From contig DAMBWF010000009.1 in assembly GCA_032052615.1 (NCBI GenBank), forward strand, positions 62,001-126,000: a DNA stretch of 64,000 bases, in the 5' to 3' direction. Positions within the stretch are counted from its first letter, which is position 1. Each line of letters opens with the position of its first letter. Shown one piece after another: positions 1 through 8,682 of this stretch. This DNA is from Pseudomonas_T sp032052615. Its GTDB lineage: Bacteria > Pseudomonadota > Gammaproteobacteria > Pseudomonadales > Pseudomonadaceae. The position numbers and the translations under genes are program-made. The notes under the pieces are model-generated. The model saw nothing but the letters and a program-made list of their open reading frames with translations, did not search any database and was not told where the DNA came from.

Positions 1-1
1 C

Positions 2-751
2 CTGGACTTCCACGACGGCGGTACCTGGGGCTCGGACACCTCCGGCAAGTGGGTCGTGGCGGCGGCCGGCGGACGCGCGATCCGACACTCGTCCTGCTCG
101 GTGGAGGTGATCCACCCCAACGGCTGGTCGACCACCTACTACCACTTGAGCAACGTGCAGATTCAGACCAACCAGACGGTCAACCGCAACCAGCGCCTGG
201 CCAACTACGCCAACACCCTCAACCAGGCCCTGTGCCAAGGCGGCCACTCCACCGGGCCGCACCAGCATTTCAGCCTCAAGAACAACGGCGCCTACCAGCA
301 CTTGGACGGTGTGCAGTTGTCCGGTTACCGCGTGCACACCGGCCGCGACAGCTACGACACCGATTGCAGCTACTTCTGGCTGGACCGCAACGGCCAGCGC
401 TACTGCGTCGGCTACCGGCTGTCCAACCCCGGCGTCGCCAGCCGGACATCCGCCGAGCTCGACGGCACGCGCGACGGGGCGCCGGCGCTACGAGTCGAAA
501 TCACCAGCGACTACCGCACCCCGCCTTCCCGGGGCGTCATGAACGTCGGCTTCAGCGCCGCCGAGGCGCTGGGCGCCCTCGTCGCGCCGGGCTCGAACCC
601 GGGCCATTGCCGCCTGTTCGAGGCCAACCAGGCGCTATGCCGCTTCGTCCGGCCGGCTCTGGGCGGCGCCAGCGCCGAACCGGATGCCTTCACCGCGTCG
701 GCCCCGGACCTGCTCGACAGCCTCCGCCCCCCGCAACGGGTCGCGTTCTGA
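2..751 (+). CDS. lasA: LasA-like M23 metalloendopeptidase, 5' end cut by window
   Basis: Secreted zinc peptidase of the LasA/beta-lytic type, which cleaves glycine-rich peptide bridges in Gram-positive walls and elastin. The frame is open from base 2, so signal peptide, propeptide and the first zinc ligand lie outside the window. Visible: LDF near the start (its Asp is a zinc ligand in LasA), the WSTTYYHLSN core, and GPHQHFSLKNNG with the HxH pair (catalytic and metal-binding His). The sequence follows LasA up to about YRLSNPG (near base 430) and then continues for about 105 residues, longer than I expect for LasA. A terminator follows immediately. The family call is secure; specificity is inferred. 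Confidence 0.85.
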   Translation: MDFHDGGTWGSDTSGKWVVAAAGGRAIRHSSCSVEVIHPNGWSTTYYHLSNVQIQTNQTVNRNQRLANYANTLNQALCQGGHSTGPHQHFSLKNNGAYQHLDGVQLSGYRVHTGRDSYDTDCSYFWLDRNGQRYCVGYRLSNPGVASRTSAELDGTRDGAPALRVEITSDYRTPPSRGVMNVGFSAAEALGALVAPGSNPGHCRLFEANQALCRFVRPALGGASAEPDAFTASAPDLLDSLRPPQRVAF

Positions 752-753
752 CA

Positions 754-788
754 CCAAAGGCGGGCCGGTAGCGCCGGCCCGCCTTTGG
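754..788. terminator. strong hairpin terminator
   Basis: Perfect 15-bp stem (CCAAAGGCGGGCCGG and its complement) with a 5-nt loop, three bases after the lasA stop. The flanking AAA/TTT are inside the stem, so it could act in either direction. Confidence 0.75.
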
Positions 789-871
789 CTGGACGCCGGG
801 GAACTCCGCTCCTAGACTGCCACGCGCATGCCACACGACTCGGCCATGGGCCGCACGATCAAGGAGCGATC

Positions 872-2368
872 ATGTCACTGGCCATCGTCCACAGCCGCGC
901 CCAGGTGGGCGTCGAGGCGCCGGCGGTCACCGTCGAGGCTCACCTTGCCAACGGCCTGCCCTCCCTGGCCTTGGTCGGCCTGCCGGAAACCGCGGTCAAG
1001 GAAAGCAAGGACCGCGTCCGCAGCGCCATCCTCAACTCCGGCTTCGATTTCCCGCCCCGCCGCATCACCCTCAACCTCGCTCCCGCCGACCTGCCCAAGG
1101 ACGGCGGTCGCTTCGATCTCGCCATCGCCCTGGGCGTGCTGGCGGCGAGCGGCCAAGTGCCGGCCGAGTCCCTCGAACGGGTCGAATGCCTCGGCGAACT
1201 GGCGCTGTCCGGCGCGGTCCGTCCGGTACAGGGTGTGCTGCCCGCCGCCCTAGCGGCACGGGCCGCCGGGCGTACCCTGGTGGTGCCGAGGGCGAACGCC
1301 GAGGAGGCCTGCCTCGCCAGCGGCTTGTCCGTGCTGGCCATCGAGCACCTGCTGGAACTGGCCGCCCACCTCGGCGGCCAGACGCCCCTGGCGCCTTACC
1401 AGGCCCAGGGTTTGCCGAACCCGCCCCACCCTTATCCAGACCTGGCCGACGTGCAGGGCCAGCAGGCGGCCAAGCGCGCCCTGCTGGTGGCCGCCGCCGG
1501 GAGCCACAACCTGCTGCTCTCAGGACCGCCCGGCACCGGCAAGACCCTGTTGGCCAGCCGCCTGCCGGGCCTGCTGCCGCCGCTGGACGAACGGGAAGCC
1601 CTGGAAGTGGCGGCAATCCACTCGGTGGCCAGCCACGCCCCGCTTGAAGCCTGGCCGCAGCGCCCCTTCCGGCAACCTCACCACAGCGCCTCGGGGCCGG
1701 CCCTGGTGGGGGGTGGCAGCCGACCACGGCCGGGCGAAATCACCCTGGCGCACCAGGGCGTGCTGTTCCTCGACGAGTTGCCCGAGTTCGACCGCAAGGT
1801 CCTGGAGGTGCTACGCGAGCCCTTGGAGAGCGGCGAGATCGTCATCGCCCGGGCCCACGACAAGGTGCGCTTTCCCGCCCGCTTCCAACTGGTCGCGGCG
1901 ATGAACCCCTGCCCGTGCGGTTACCTGGGCGACCCCGGCGGTCGTTGTCAGTGCACCCCGGACCGCATCCAGCGCTACCGGGCCAAGCTGTCCGGTCCGC
2001 TGCTGGACCGGATCGACCTGCACCTCACCGTCGCCCGGGAGGCCACCGCCCTACGGCCAGCACCGGGGGACGGCCCGACCAGCGCCGAGGCCGCCGCATG
2101 GGTGGCCGCCGCGCGCCAGCGCCAGCTCGCCCGCCAGGGCAAGGCCAATGCGTTTCTCGACCTAGACGGCGTGCGTCGGCACTGCGCCTTGCAGGACGAC
2201 GACCGCCGCTGGCTCGAGACGGCCTGCGAACGCCTGGGGTTGTCGCTGCGCGCCGCCCACCGGGTGTTGAAGGTGGCTCGAAGCCTGGCCGACCTGGACG
2301 CCCAGCCGGCCCTGGACCGTCGCCACCTCGCGGAAGCGCTGCAATACCGGCCAGGCGGCGTGGCATGA
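872..2368 (+). CDS. comM: ComM/YifB-family AAA ATPase
   Basis: 498-aa YifB/ComM protein. In naturally transformable bacteria ComM is a hexameric helicase that extends heteroduplex during recombination of incoming DNA. The N-terminal Lon-S5-like domain (about 1-170) is followed by the AAA module with Walker A GPPGTGKT (about residue 220) and Walker B-like VLFLDELPEF, a four-Cys cluster in PCPCGYLGDPGGRCQC and a C-terminal helical domain. Start chosen at ATG 872 because AAGGAGCG lies 4 bases upstream; an in-frame start at 785 lies in the terminator hairpin. Full length for the family and apparently transcribed alone. Confidence 0.95.
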   Translation: MSLAIVHSRAQVGVEAPAVTVEAHLANGLPSLALVGLPETAVKESKDRVRSAILNSGFDFPPRRITLNLAPADLPKDGGRFDLAIALGVLAASGQVPAESLERVECLGELALSGAVRPVQGVLPAALAARAAGRTLVVPRANAEEACLASGLSVLAIEHLLELAAHLGGQTPLAPYQAQGLPNPPHPYPDLADVQGQQAAKRALLVAAAGSHNLLLSGPPGTGKTLLASRLPGLLPPLDEREALEVAAIHSVASHAPLEAWPQRPFRQPHHSASGPALVGGGSRPRPGEITLAHQGVLFLDELPEFDRKVLEVLREPLESGEIVIARAHDKVRFPARFQLVAAMNPCPCGYLGDPGGRCQCTPDRIQRYRAKLSGPLLDRIDLHLTVAREATALRPAPGDGPTSAEAAAWVAAARQRQLARQGKANAFLDLDGVRRHCALQDDDRRWLETACERLGLSLRAAHRVLKVARSLADLDAQPALDRRHLAEALQYRPGGVA

Positions 2369-2727
2369 GCCGCCGGGCCGGCGAACACCGGCAAGCCGCG
2401 CATGAACCTGCCGGCACGGCGCGAAACTCTTGGCAAGTTACGGAAAGCCGAACCCGCGGCTCGCTTCGGAACCTGCTCGCCCCCCCCGCCGTCGCCTCAA
2501 TAGGCTGGCCCATCGGACTGACCCTTGGTGAGCAGCCCCCTCGTGGCGGGCTCGTTTGGACAGGTTCGTTGACTGTTCCACGGCGGACCTGTCCGAGGAG
2601 GGCTGTTGTCCTCTGGCCGGCTTCCGGGCTGGTTCATCGGCAGGTTGGCTTGGGTCGGACCATCGTGGACTGGCCCGGCCCACGTGGAGTTGGCACTATC
2701 CACCCTTTACCTGAGCGAGCCCCCACT
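2369..2727. other. intergenic region, no gene seen
   Basis: About 360 bases between comM and a small lipoprotein gene. Frames open on both strands here have no credible start and no recognisable protein. A short inverted repeat (GGACAGGT at 2558 and ACCTGTCC at 2587) lacks a T-tract. I see no promoter good enough to call. Confidence 0.5.
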
Positions 2728-3072
2728 ATGTTCGGTCGTCCCCGTTGCGCGCCTGTCCTCCCGGCGCTTTGCCTGCTGCTGGCGTCGCTGGCCGGTTGTT
2801 ACCACCGGGCCGACGACGCGGCGGCTATGGAAAAGGATTTCGAGGCCTGCAAGGCGCTGATCGAAAAAGCCGCCCACGACGACTTCGGCGACGCTCAGCC
2901 TTACTACGGCAACGCGGGTACCTACCGTATCGACGACGACAACGCCGCGCTCATCGAGATCGACGTCACCCTGATGGCCCGGGACAAGGCCCTGGCCAAA
3001 TCGGCGCAATGCACCCTGCCGCTGTTCGGCAAGCCGGAACTGGTGCTGACCGATCCCGAGGCGGGCAGTTGA
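2728..3072 (+). CDS. small predicted lipoprotein
   Basis: 114-aa protein with a signal sequence ending in lipobox LASLAGC (Cys about residue 19), so probably an envelope lipoprotein. The next residues (YHRADD) have no Asp at +2, which favours outer-membrane sorting by the usual rule. The mature part is acidic, with one Cys pair candidate (EACKAL and AQCTLPLF). No domain recognised. ATG 2728 is the only start that gives the complete signal peptide, although its ribosome site is weak. No operon partner. Confidence 0.7.
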   Translation: MFGRPRCAPVLPALCLLLASLAGCYHRADDAAAMEKDFEACKALIEKAAHDDFGDAQPYYGNAGTYRIDDDNAALIEIDVTLMARDKALAKSAQCTLPLFGKPELVLTDPEAGS

Positions 3073-3385
3073 GCGGGACGGCCTTACCCTGAGTTGACGT
3101 CGGCCGCCCGATGCGCCGTTCGCGCCGGCGCGCTGGCCGGGTTCGAGGTGGTTTGGCCGGCGATCGTCGATAGCCGCATCGCCCGCTATTCCCGGGACCT
3201 CCGGCACCGCGTCCTGGTCAGAGGCCATCATCAGCAAGACCAAGAGCGGGGGTGTCCAACCGAGCGGCAAGCGACGGTCTCCCCGCTTTACCCACCCTTT
3301 ACACCCCCCTGACCGTCCACTGCAGTCTAAATTTGTGCCTGGAAGGAACCAGGCTAACGTGTTGGAAGCTCAAACGCTTTCTTAG

Positions 3386-3409
3386 GCCCGCCACTCGAGC
3401 GGGCTTTTT
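3386..3409 (+). terminator. rho-independent terminator
   Basis: Stem GCCCGC/GCGGGC with a 7-nt loop followed by TTTTT. Confidence 0.8.
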
Positions 3410-3415
3410 CTTGCC

Positions 3416-3439
3416 CGCTCGCACAGCGCGAGCGCTTTT
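3416..3439 (+). terminator. second rho-independent terminator
   Basis: Stem CGCTCGC/GCGAGCG, 5-nt loop, then CTTTT; only 6 bases after the first terminator. Confidence 0.65.
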
Positions 3440-3497
3440 CAATAAAAAAGTTCCCTTGCGACAGCGTGACGCTGATCACATTTTTCAAGAAACCCTC

Positions 3498-3503
3498 TAT
3501 AGT
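3498..3503 (+). promoter_or_regulatory. -10 element for the PEGA lipoprotein gene
   Basis: TATAGT lies about 50 bases upstream of the GTG start. No good -35 lies 16-18 bases upstream, so this is a partial promoter call. Confidence 0.35.
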
Positions 3504-3549
3504 GCGCGCCGCTTCACTCCCCTCTTCCTTTTTCGACATGGAGTCGCTC

Positions 3550-4113
3550 GTGCGCACCCTGGTTTCCCTGCTCGCCCTCACCCTCCTTACCGGTTGCGCC
3601 AGCATCGTCAGCGAGAGCAAATACGCGGTCAACATCGTCACCTACCCAGCCGGGGCCCAGGTGGACATCCATGATCGCAGCGGAGCCGCCATCTATACCG
3701 GCACCACGCCAGCCCTGGTCAATCTGGAATCGGGCGACGGCTATTTCGGTCGCTCGGACTACACCATCGACCTGAAAAAAGAAGGCTTCGCCCCTGCCCA
3801 AACCAACCTGCAGGCCTCCATGAATGGCTGGTACTGGGGCAACATTATCTTCGGCGGGCTGATCGGCATGCTGATCGTCGACCCTCTCACCGGTGCCATG
3901 TACAAGCTGCCCAACCAGAGCATCACCCAACTGCACCCGCTGCCGGCACCGCCGGCGGCCGTCGCGGCGCCAGTACCGCCTGTAGCGCCCGCGACACCCG
4001 CGGCGCCCGGCCTGTCCGACGCGGAGCGGGCACGCCAGCTCCAGGAGCTGCAGCAGGCCGACCTGCCCTACGAGGAATACCGGCGCCGCTACCAGGCGCT
4101 CCAGTCCCGTTGA
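3550..4113 (+). CDS. PEGA-domain lipoprotein
   Basis: 187-aa lipoprotein. GTG 3550 is preferred over ATG 3538 because GGAG at 3540-3543 sits 6 bases before the GTG, and the resulting peptide (MRTLVSLLALTLLTGCAS) is a compact signal with lipobox LLTGC. Residues about 25-85 resemble a PEGA domain (VNIVTYPAGAQVDI...SDYTIDLKKEGF), an extracytoplasmic beta module. A hydrophobic glycine-rich segment (WGNIIFGGLIGMLIVDP) is followed by a Pro/Ala-rich linker and a charged helical tail. Likely a surface or periplasmic structural protein; exact role unknown. Confidence 0.75.
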   Translation: MRTLVSLLALTLLTGCASIVSESKYAVNIVTYPAGAQVDIHDRSGAAIYTGTTPALVNLESGDGYFGRSDYTIDLKKEGFAPAQTNLQASMNGWYWGNIIFGGLIGMLIVDPLTGAMYKLPNQSITQLHPLPAPPAAVAAPVPPVAPATPAAPGLSDAERARQLQELQQADLPYEEYRRRYQALQSR

Positions 4114-4215
4114 CCCAGGGCGGCCGGCCCGGCCCCGCAAAGTGTGCGCTGGATCGCTTCTGGCGCCACAATACGGTTTCAAAGGGGTCGTCTCGCTTTT
4201 ACCATGGCGACGTTA

Positions 4216-4235
4216 CGGGCTCGCTTCCGAGCCCG
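4216..4235 (+). promoter_or_regulatory. leader hairpin before the first paralogue
   Basis: CGGGCTCG-CTTC-CGAGCCCG, a perfect 8-bp stem with a tetraloop, ends 18 bases before ATG 4254 and just before the ribosome site AGGAC. It may affect mRNA stability or translation. Confidence 0.4.
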
Positions 4236-4253
4236 GCCTGACAGGACGTTGCC

Positions 4254-5648
4254 ATGCCCGCCTTCCGCACCGCTCCCCTTGCCCTGCTCGCCCTGGCCAT
4301 CCAAGCCCATGCCGTCACCCTCAGCCCCGGCGGTGAAGGCCAAGTGCTGTTGTACCCCCTGTACAGCACCGAGGCGGGCAACGACACCCAGGTCCACATC
4401 ACCAACGGCAGCGACGACTACAAGGCGGTGCGCGTCCGCATCCTTGAGGGCATGAACTCGCGCCCGGTGCTCAGCTTCAACCTCTACCTGCAACCCCACG
4501 ATGTCTGGACCGGCGCCCTGGTGCGCAGCGCCGGTGGCGCGAAGCTGGTGTCTGCCGACAGCTCCTGTACCCTGCCGCGCATCGAGCGCAACGGCCTCGA
4601 GCTGTCCCCCGCCGCTTACCAGGGCAACGACTACGCCGCCGGTCAGGGCGGCCCCCAGGGCGAGGCACGCACCCGCCTCGGCCATGTGGAAGTCATCGAG
4701 ATGGGCGTGCTGCCGGCCGACCTGACCCTCACCGGCGCCCTGCCCAACGCCCAGGTCGCGGTGGCCCTGGACGACGGTGGCCGTTCCGCCGAGCCGTGCG
4801 CGGCGTTGCGGGCGGCCTTCGAGCCGGGCGGGGTCTGGGAGCGCGACACCGGCGCCGGCGTGCTCCCCGCCAGCGGCGGCTTGTACGGCACGGCGACGCT
4901 GATCAATGTCGGCAAGGGCAACGAGGACGGCTTCAATGCCGTGGCGTTGGAAGGTTTTTGGGCCGCCGGCGCCCGCCTGCACACCCGCCCGGAGAGCGCC
5001 CTGCCCAGCCTGGATTCGGGCACCCTCGACGTGGTGTTCCCCGACGGCGCCAAGACCCGCTTCGACCGAGGCGTCGACGCGGTAAGCGCCCTGCTGGCCA
5101 CGCCCTGGCTGAAGAACGACTACGCCTCCGGGGCCGGCCTCAATGCCGAGACCGACTGGGTAGTGACCTACCCGACCAAATCCTTCTACGTCACGCCGGC
5201 CCTGTCCGGCTCCAGCCAGGCCCGCGCGCCCTTCAGCCACGGCTGGAGTTCCAGCCGTGGCGGCAGCGCCTGCGATCGCCTCGGCTTCGCCGCTTACGAC
5301 CGCATCGGCCATGGCGTCGGGCCGGTCGGCGCCCTGGAGCTGTGCTGGGCGACCAACGTCGTCAGTCTGAACGCCAGCGAGATCGTCGGCCAAGGCGGCG
5401 TCGGCCTGACCCTCGCCGACGAGCGCTACCAGGCCGGCTGGCTGCGCCTCGACCAGGACCCCAAGGACTATCGCCTGCTGTCCGCCACCGGTCGCAGCGT
5501 CTATGGCCTGCCGGCCATCGGCTTCGCCGTCGTGCGCATCCAGAACGGCGACGTCGGCGGCCTGCTCTCCAACTACTCCGCCGCCTGGCCCCACAAGACC
5601 TCGCGCAAGCTCAGCAGCAGCGGGGGCGGCGATGGCACCGGGCATTGA
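4254..5648 (+). CDS. secreted protein, tandem paralogue family, copy 1
   Basis: 464-aa protein with a cleavable signal peptide (about residues 1-20, ending QAHA). Founder-like member of four tandem paralogues; I do not recognise the family. Shared blocks: LSPGGEGQ, then YPLYSTEAGNDTQVHITN; the region around SFNLYLQPHDVWTGAL; a Cys in CTLP; RLGHVEVIEMG; AGLNAETDWVVTYPTKSF; and the C-terminal QNGDVGGLLSNY. Mature protein is rich in beta-prone residues with few Cys, consistent with a periplasmic or surface beta protein. It is the most divergent copy, with an extra insertion around residues 120-165 and a Ser/Gly-rich tail instead of the SVKRLT ending. Confidence 0.8.
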   Translation: MPAFRTAPLALLALAIQAHAVTLSPGGEGQVLLYPLYSTEAGNDTQVHITNGSDDYKAVRVRILEGMNSRPVLSFNLYLQPHDVWTGALVRSAGGAKLVSADSSCTLPRIERNGLELSPAAYQGNDYAAGQGGPQGEARTRLGHVEVIEMGVLPADLTLTGALPNAQVAVALDDGGRSAEPCAALRAAFEPGGVWERDTGAGVLPASGGLYGTATLINVGKGNEDGFNAVALEGFWAAGARLHTRPESALPSLDSGTLDVVFPDGAKTRFDRGVDAVSALLATPWLKNDYASGAGLNAETDWVVTYPTKSFYVTPALSGSSQARAPFSHGWSSSRGGSACDRLGFAAYDRIGHGVGPVGALELCWATNVVSLNASEIVGQGGVGLTLADERYQAGWLRLDQDPKDYRLLSATGRSVYGLPAIGFAVVRIQNGDVGGLLSNYSAAWPHKTSRKLSSSGGGDGTGH

Positions 5649-5904
5649 TCCAGGCCCAGCCCGGCCCGATGAAAACAGCCAGGATCGCAAGCGTATCCTC
5701 GAACCCCCAAGGGGCAAGCCCGGCTCGACGGTTCGCCCATGGTCGGGGGCAGGCATCCGAAAGGGACGGGGTTGGCCTGTTGGCCAACTCTATCGGCGCT
5801 ACCGTTTAAGCAACTCCCCTTGGGACATTCGTACGGAGCCAGCCGACGCATCGACCGGCCGACGTGCAACAGTCGAACCTCTCTTCACTCAAAGGACGAG
5901 CGAC

Positions 5905-7230
5905 ATGAATTTCACTCCTCTTGCCTTGGCCCTGGGCCTGGCGCTGACTGGCACCGCCGGTGCGGTCGAACTTTCCCCCAGTGGCCAGGGGCAGGCGCTG
6001 ATCTACCCGATCTATAGCGTGGAGTCGGGCAACGACACGGCCATCCACATCACCAATGGTCGTGATGAACCCACCATCGTCAAGGTTCGCCTGCTCGAAG
6101 GGGGCTCGGGCAAGGTGGTCCATAGCTTCAACCTCTACATGGGTAACCGGGACGTCTGGACCGGCGTACTGACCCGAAGCGAGGCCGGCACCCGCCTGAT
6201 CAGTCGCGATGACAGTTGTACCCTGCCGCAACTACCGGCCGAGGGCGTGGAGCTGGGCGCCGGCGATGCGGATCTGGCGGCCCGCAGCCGCGTAGGCACC
6301 CTTGAAGTCATTGAAATGGGCGGGCCCTCGTTTCTCAATGCCTCGGAAGCCGTCAAGGACGAACTCTACCTTTTGTTCTATGGCGAGAGGGACTGCACCC
6401 GTTTCCAGACGGCCTTCGCCGAGGGCGGCATCTGGGCCCAGGACAGCACGACCGGGCTTGGCAAACCTTACGGCCTGCTGTCGGGGAGCATGACCTTGAC
6501 CAACGTGATGAATGGTCTCCAGATCGGCCTGGACGCCACCGCGCTGCTGGACTTCAGTCGGCAGGCCCGCCAGACCCGCCCGGAGGATCCCCTGCCGACC
6601 CTGGGCCAGAGCGAAACCAGCGAAGCGAGAATGCGCGGCGTCGTACTGCCATTCCGCAACGGCACCGAAGCCGTCACGGCCCTGCTCACCCATTCCGCGG
6701 CCGACGGCGATTACGCCTATGGGGCGGGCTTGAACGCCGAGACCGATTGGGTGGTCAGCTTCCCCACCAAGGTTTACCTCAATGCCTTGACCACGCCGGA
6801 TGCGACGGGAGAGCGCGGCTCACCCTTCAGGACGACGCCGGACCAGAACGGCGCCACCTGCGAAGCCGTCGACGTCATGTACTTGGATCGCGACGGCAAG
6901 GACCGTCACTCGGAGAAAATCGACCTCTGCGCCATCACCAATGTCATCGGCCTGGGCAACAGCAACATCCTCGGCGGCCACTTTGTGCGCACGGAACTGG
7001 CCAGCCCCGGTAGCGACACCGGTTGGCTGCACCTCTCGCTGACAGAAAAGGGCATCGTTTCCGAGGCTCGTAAACGTCACCTCTCCCCTACCCAAGGCCA
7101 GCCGCCCTTTTCCCTTCAAGGCCTGGGCATGCTCGGCTTTTCGATCACCCGTATTCAGAACGGCGACGTCGGCGGGCTGCTGTCGAACTATGTGAGCGTC
7201 AAGCGCCTGACCTCACCGGCGAACAATTGA
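5905..7230 (+). CDS. secreted protein, tandem paralogue family, copy 2
   Basis: 441-aa protein, signal peptide about 1-21 (ending TAGA). ATG 5905 chosen because AAGGACGAG precedes it and the signal peptide starts there; the frame is open further upstream without a plausible start. Shares with copies 3 and 4 the blocks NDTAIHITN, DVWTGVLTRSEAGTRL, VGTLEVIEMG, TLTNVMNGLQIGLDATALL, RQTRPEDPLPTLGQSET, YGAGLNAETDWVVSFPTK and QNGDVGGLLSNYVSVKRLT. Own leader of about 255 bases after copy 1, so possibly separately transcribed. Function unknown. Confidence 0.8.
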   Translation: MNFTPLALALGLALTGTAGAVELSPSGQGQALIYPIYSVESGNDTAIHITNGRDEPTIVKVRLLEGGSGKVVHSFNLYMGNRDVWTGVLTRSEAGTRLISRDDSCTLPQLPAEGVELGAGDADLAARSRVGTLEVIEMGGPSFLNASEAVKDELYLLFYGERDCTRFQTAFAEGGIWAQDSTTGLGKPYGLLSGSMTLTNVMNGLQIGLDATALLDFSRQARQTRPEDPLPTLGQSETSEARMRGVVLPFRNGTEAVTALLTHSAADGDYAYGAGLNAETDWVVSFPTKVYLNALTTPDATGERGSPFRTTPDQNGATCEAVDVMYLDRDGKDRHSEKIDLCAITNVIGLGNSNILGGHFVRTELASPGSDTGWLHLSLTEKGIVSEARKRHLSPTQGQPPFSLQGLGMLGFSITRIQNGDVGGLLSNYVSVKRLTSPANN

Positions 7231-7337
7231 ACAGGCTCTTCCAGGGTGGGAATCCCCTGGGCAACGCAGCCGCCAAGCCCGGGGCCGGGCCAGGCCTCCT
7301 CGGCCGCCCACTCCTCATTTCATAAGGACGACTGAAC

Positions 7338-8633
7338 ATGAACGTCTCTTCTTTGTTCCTGGCCACCGCGCTGGGCTTCTCAAGCACCGTCGGCGCCGTC
7401 GAGTTGTCGACCGGCGGCCAGGGCCAGGCATTGATCTTCCCGCTCTACAGCGTGGAGGCCGGCAACGACACGGCCATTCACATCACCAACTCGAGCGACT
7501 CGCCCAGCATCGCCAAGGTGCGCATCCTCGAAGGACTGACCGGCAAGGTGGCCTATAGCTTCAACCTCTACTTGGATGCCTATGACGTCTGGACGGGCGT
7601 GTTGACCCGGCAGGACAACGGCGCGCGTCTCGTCAGCGGCGATCCCACTTGCACCTTGCCCCGGTTGCCGGCCGAAGGCGTCGTACTGGGCATGAGTCCC
7701 GGCGCCGACCCGGTCCTGCCCACCCGAGCGCGAGTGGGTGTCATCGAAGTCATTGAAATGGGAACGCCGGATCCCCATGCGGCGGAGCCCATGCGCGGCA
7801 CGCTCGCGCAGCTCTTCGGCGACGGGTGCGCGTCCCTCCAAGGCGCCTTCGCCCAAGGCGGGCTCTGGGGGCAGGACAGTCGCGCCGGGCTCCTCCCCCC
7901 TCGCGGCGGGTTGTCCGGCAGCGTGACCCTCACCAATGTGATGAACGGCTACCAGATCGGCCTGGATGCCACCGCGCTGCTGGATTTCAGCACGAGCGCG
8001 CGCCAGACCCGTCCGGAGGATCCCCAGCCGACCCTTGGCCAGAGCGAAACGACCTACGCGACACTGCGAGGCACGGTGCTTCCCTTCCGCAACGGCGTCC
8101 AGGCGGTCTCCGCGCTGCTGACGCACAAAACCGCCCAAGGCGAGTACGCCTATGGCGCCGGCTTGAACGCCGAGACCGACTGGGTGGTGACCTACCCCAC
8201 CAAGGCCTATCTCAATGCCCTGACCACGCCGGACCAGGCGGGCGAGCGCCATTCCCCGTTCGTGACCACGCCCGGGCCGAACGGCCTGACTTGCGAGCCC
8301 TTCACAACCGACCTTTGCGCCATCACCAACATCATTGGCATCGGCGACAGCAATATCCTCGGCGGCCGGCATGTGCGTACGCAGAGACCCGCGCCCGACC
8401 GAGACACCGGCTGGATAAGTCTCTGGATGGGGGAGGAAAATGGCATTCCCGAGTGGCCGCAAAAACGCATCATCTACCCGACCAATGCGCCGGCCCTGTT
8501 CGATGTCGAGGGCCTGCCTATGATCGGGTTCTCGATCATACGTATCCAGAACGGCGACGTTGGAGGGCTGCTGGCCAATTATGTGAGCGTGAAGCGCCTG
8601 ACCTCGATTCCCCATGAGCTGTTCATCCAATGA
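7338..8633 (+). CDS. secreted protein, tandem paralogue family, copy 3
   Basis: 431-aa protein, signal peptide about 1-18 (ending STVGA), preceded by AAGGACGA. Very similar to copy 2 throughout, including NDTAIHITNSSDSPSIAKVR and NVMNGYQIGLDATALLDFS. A shorter central loop before the conserved LCAITNIIGIGDSNILGG block. Only 107 bases separate it from copy 2, so co-transcription is possible. The closeness of copies 2-4 suggests recent tandem duplication or gene conversion. Function not recognised. Confidence 0.8.
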   Translation: MNVSSLFLATALGFSSTVGAVELSTGGQGQALIFPLYSVEAGNDTAIHITNSSDSPSIAKVRILEGLTGKVAYSFNLYLDAYDVWTGVLTRQDNGARLVSGDPTCTLPRLPAEGVVLGMSPGADPVLPTRARVGVIEVIEMGTPDPHAAEPMRGTLAQLFGDGCASLQGAFAQGGLWGQDSRAGLLPPRGGLSGSVTLTNVMNGYQIGLDATALLDFSTSARQTRPEDPQPTLGQSETTYATLRGTVLPFRNGVQAVSALLTHKTAQGEYAYGAGLNAETDWVVTYPTKAYLNALTTPDQAGERHSPFVTTPGPNGLTCEPFTTDLCAITNIIGIGDSNILGGRHVRTQRPAPDRDTGWISLWMGEENGIPEWPQKRIIYPTNAPALFDVEGLPMIGFSIIRIQNGDVGGLLANYVSVKRLTSIPHELFIQ

Positions 8634-8682
8634 AAGGTTCCCCGTCGAACAGCGCCGCTTTTCATACCACAGGGGCCTAACC

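Larger units (their letters stand above)
3073..3549. other. intergenic region with orphan tandem terminators
   Basis: 477 bases without a convincing gene. It ends in two consecutive terminators (3386-3409, 3416-3439), 313 bases or more beyond the preceding stop codon. Just upstream, CCTGG-AAGGAA-CCAGG (3339-3354) forms a hairpin with an AAGGA loop motif. This layout would fit a small RNA, but no good promoter was found. Confidence 0.4.

Noticed and set aside
2558..2594. Inverted repeat GGACAGGT/ACCTGTCC in the comM downstream region
   Set aside because: Short stem, 21-base loop and no T-tract; not enough for a terminator or operator call.
4179..5756. 525-codon minus-strand frame opposite paralogue 1
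   Set aside because: Similar antisense frames occur opposite every paralogue, and only the sense products have signal peptides and shared motifs.
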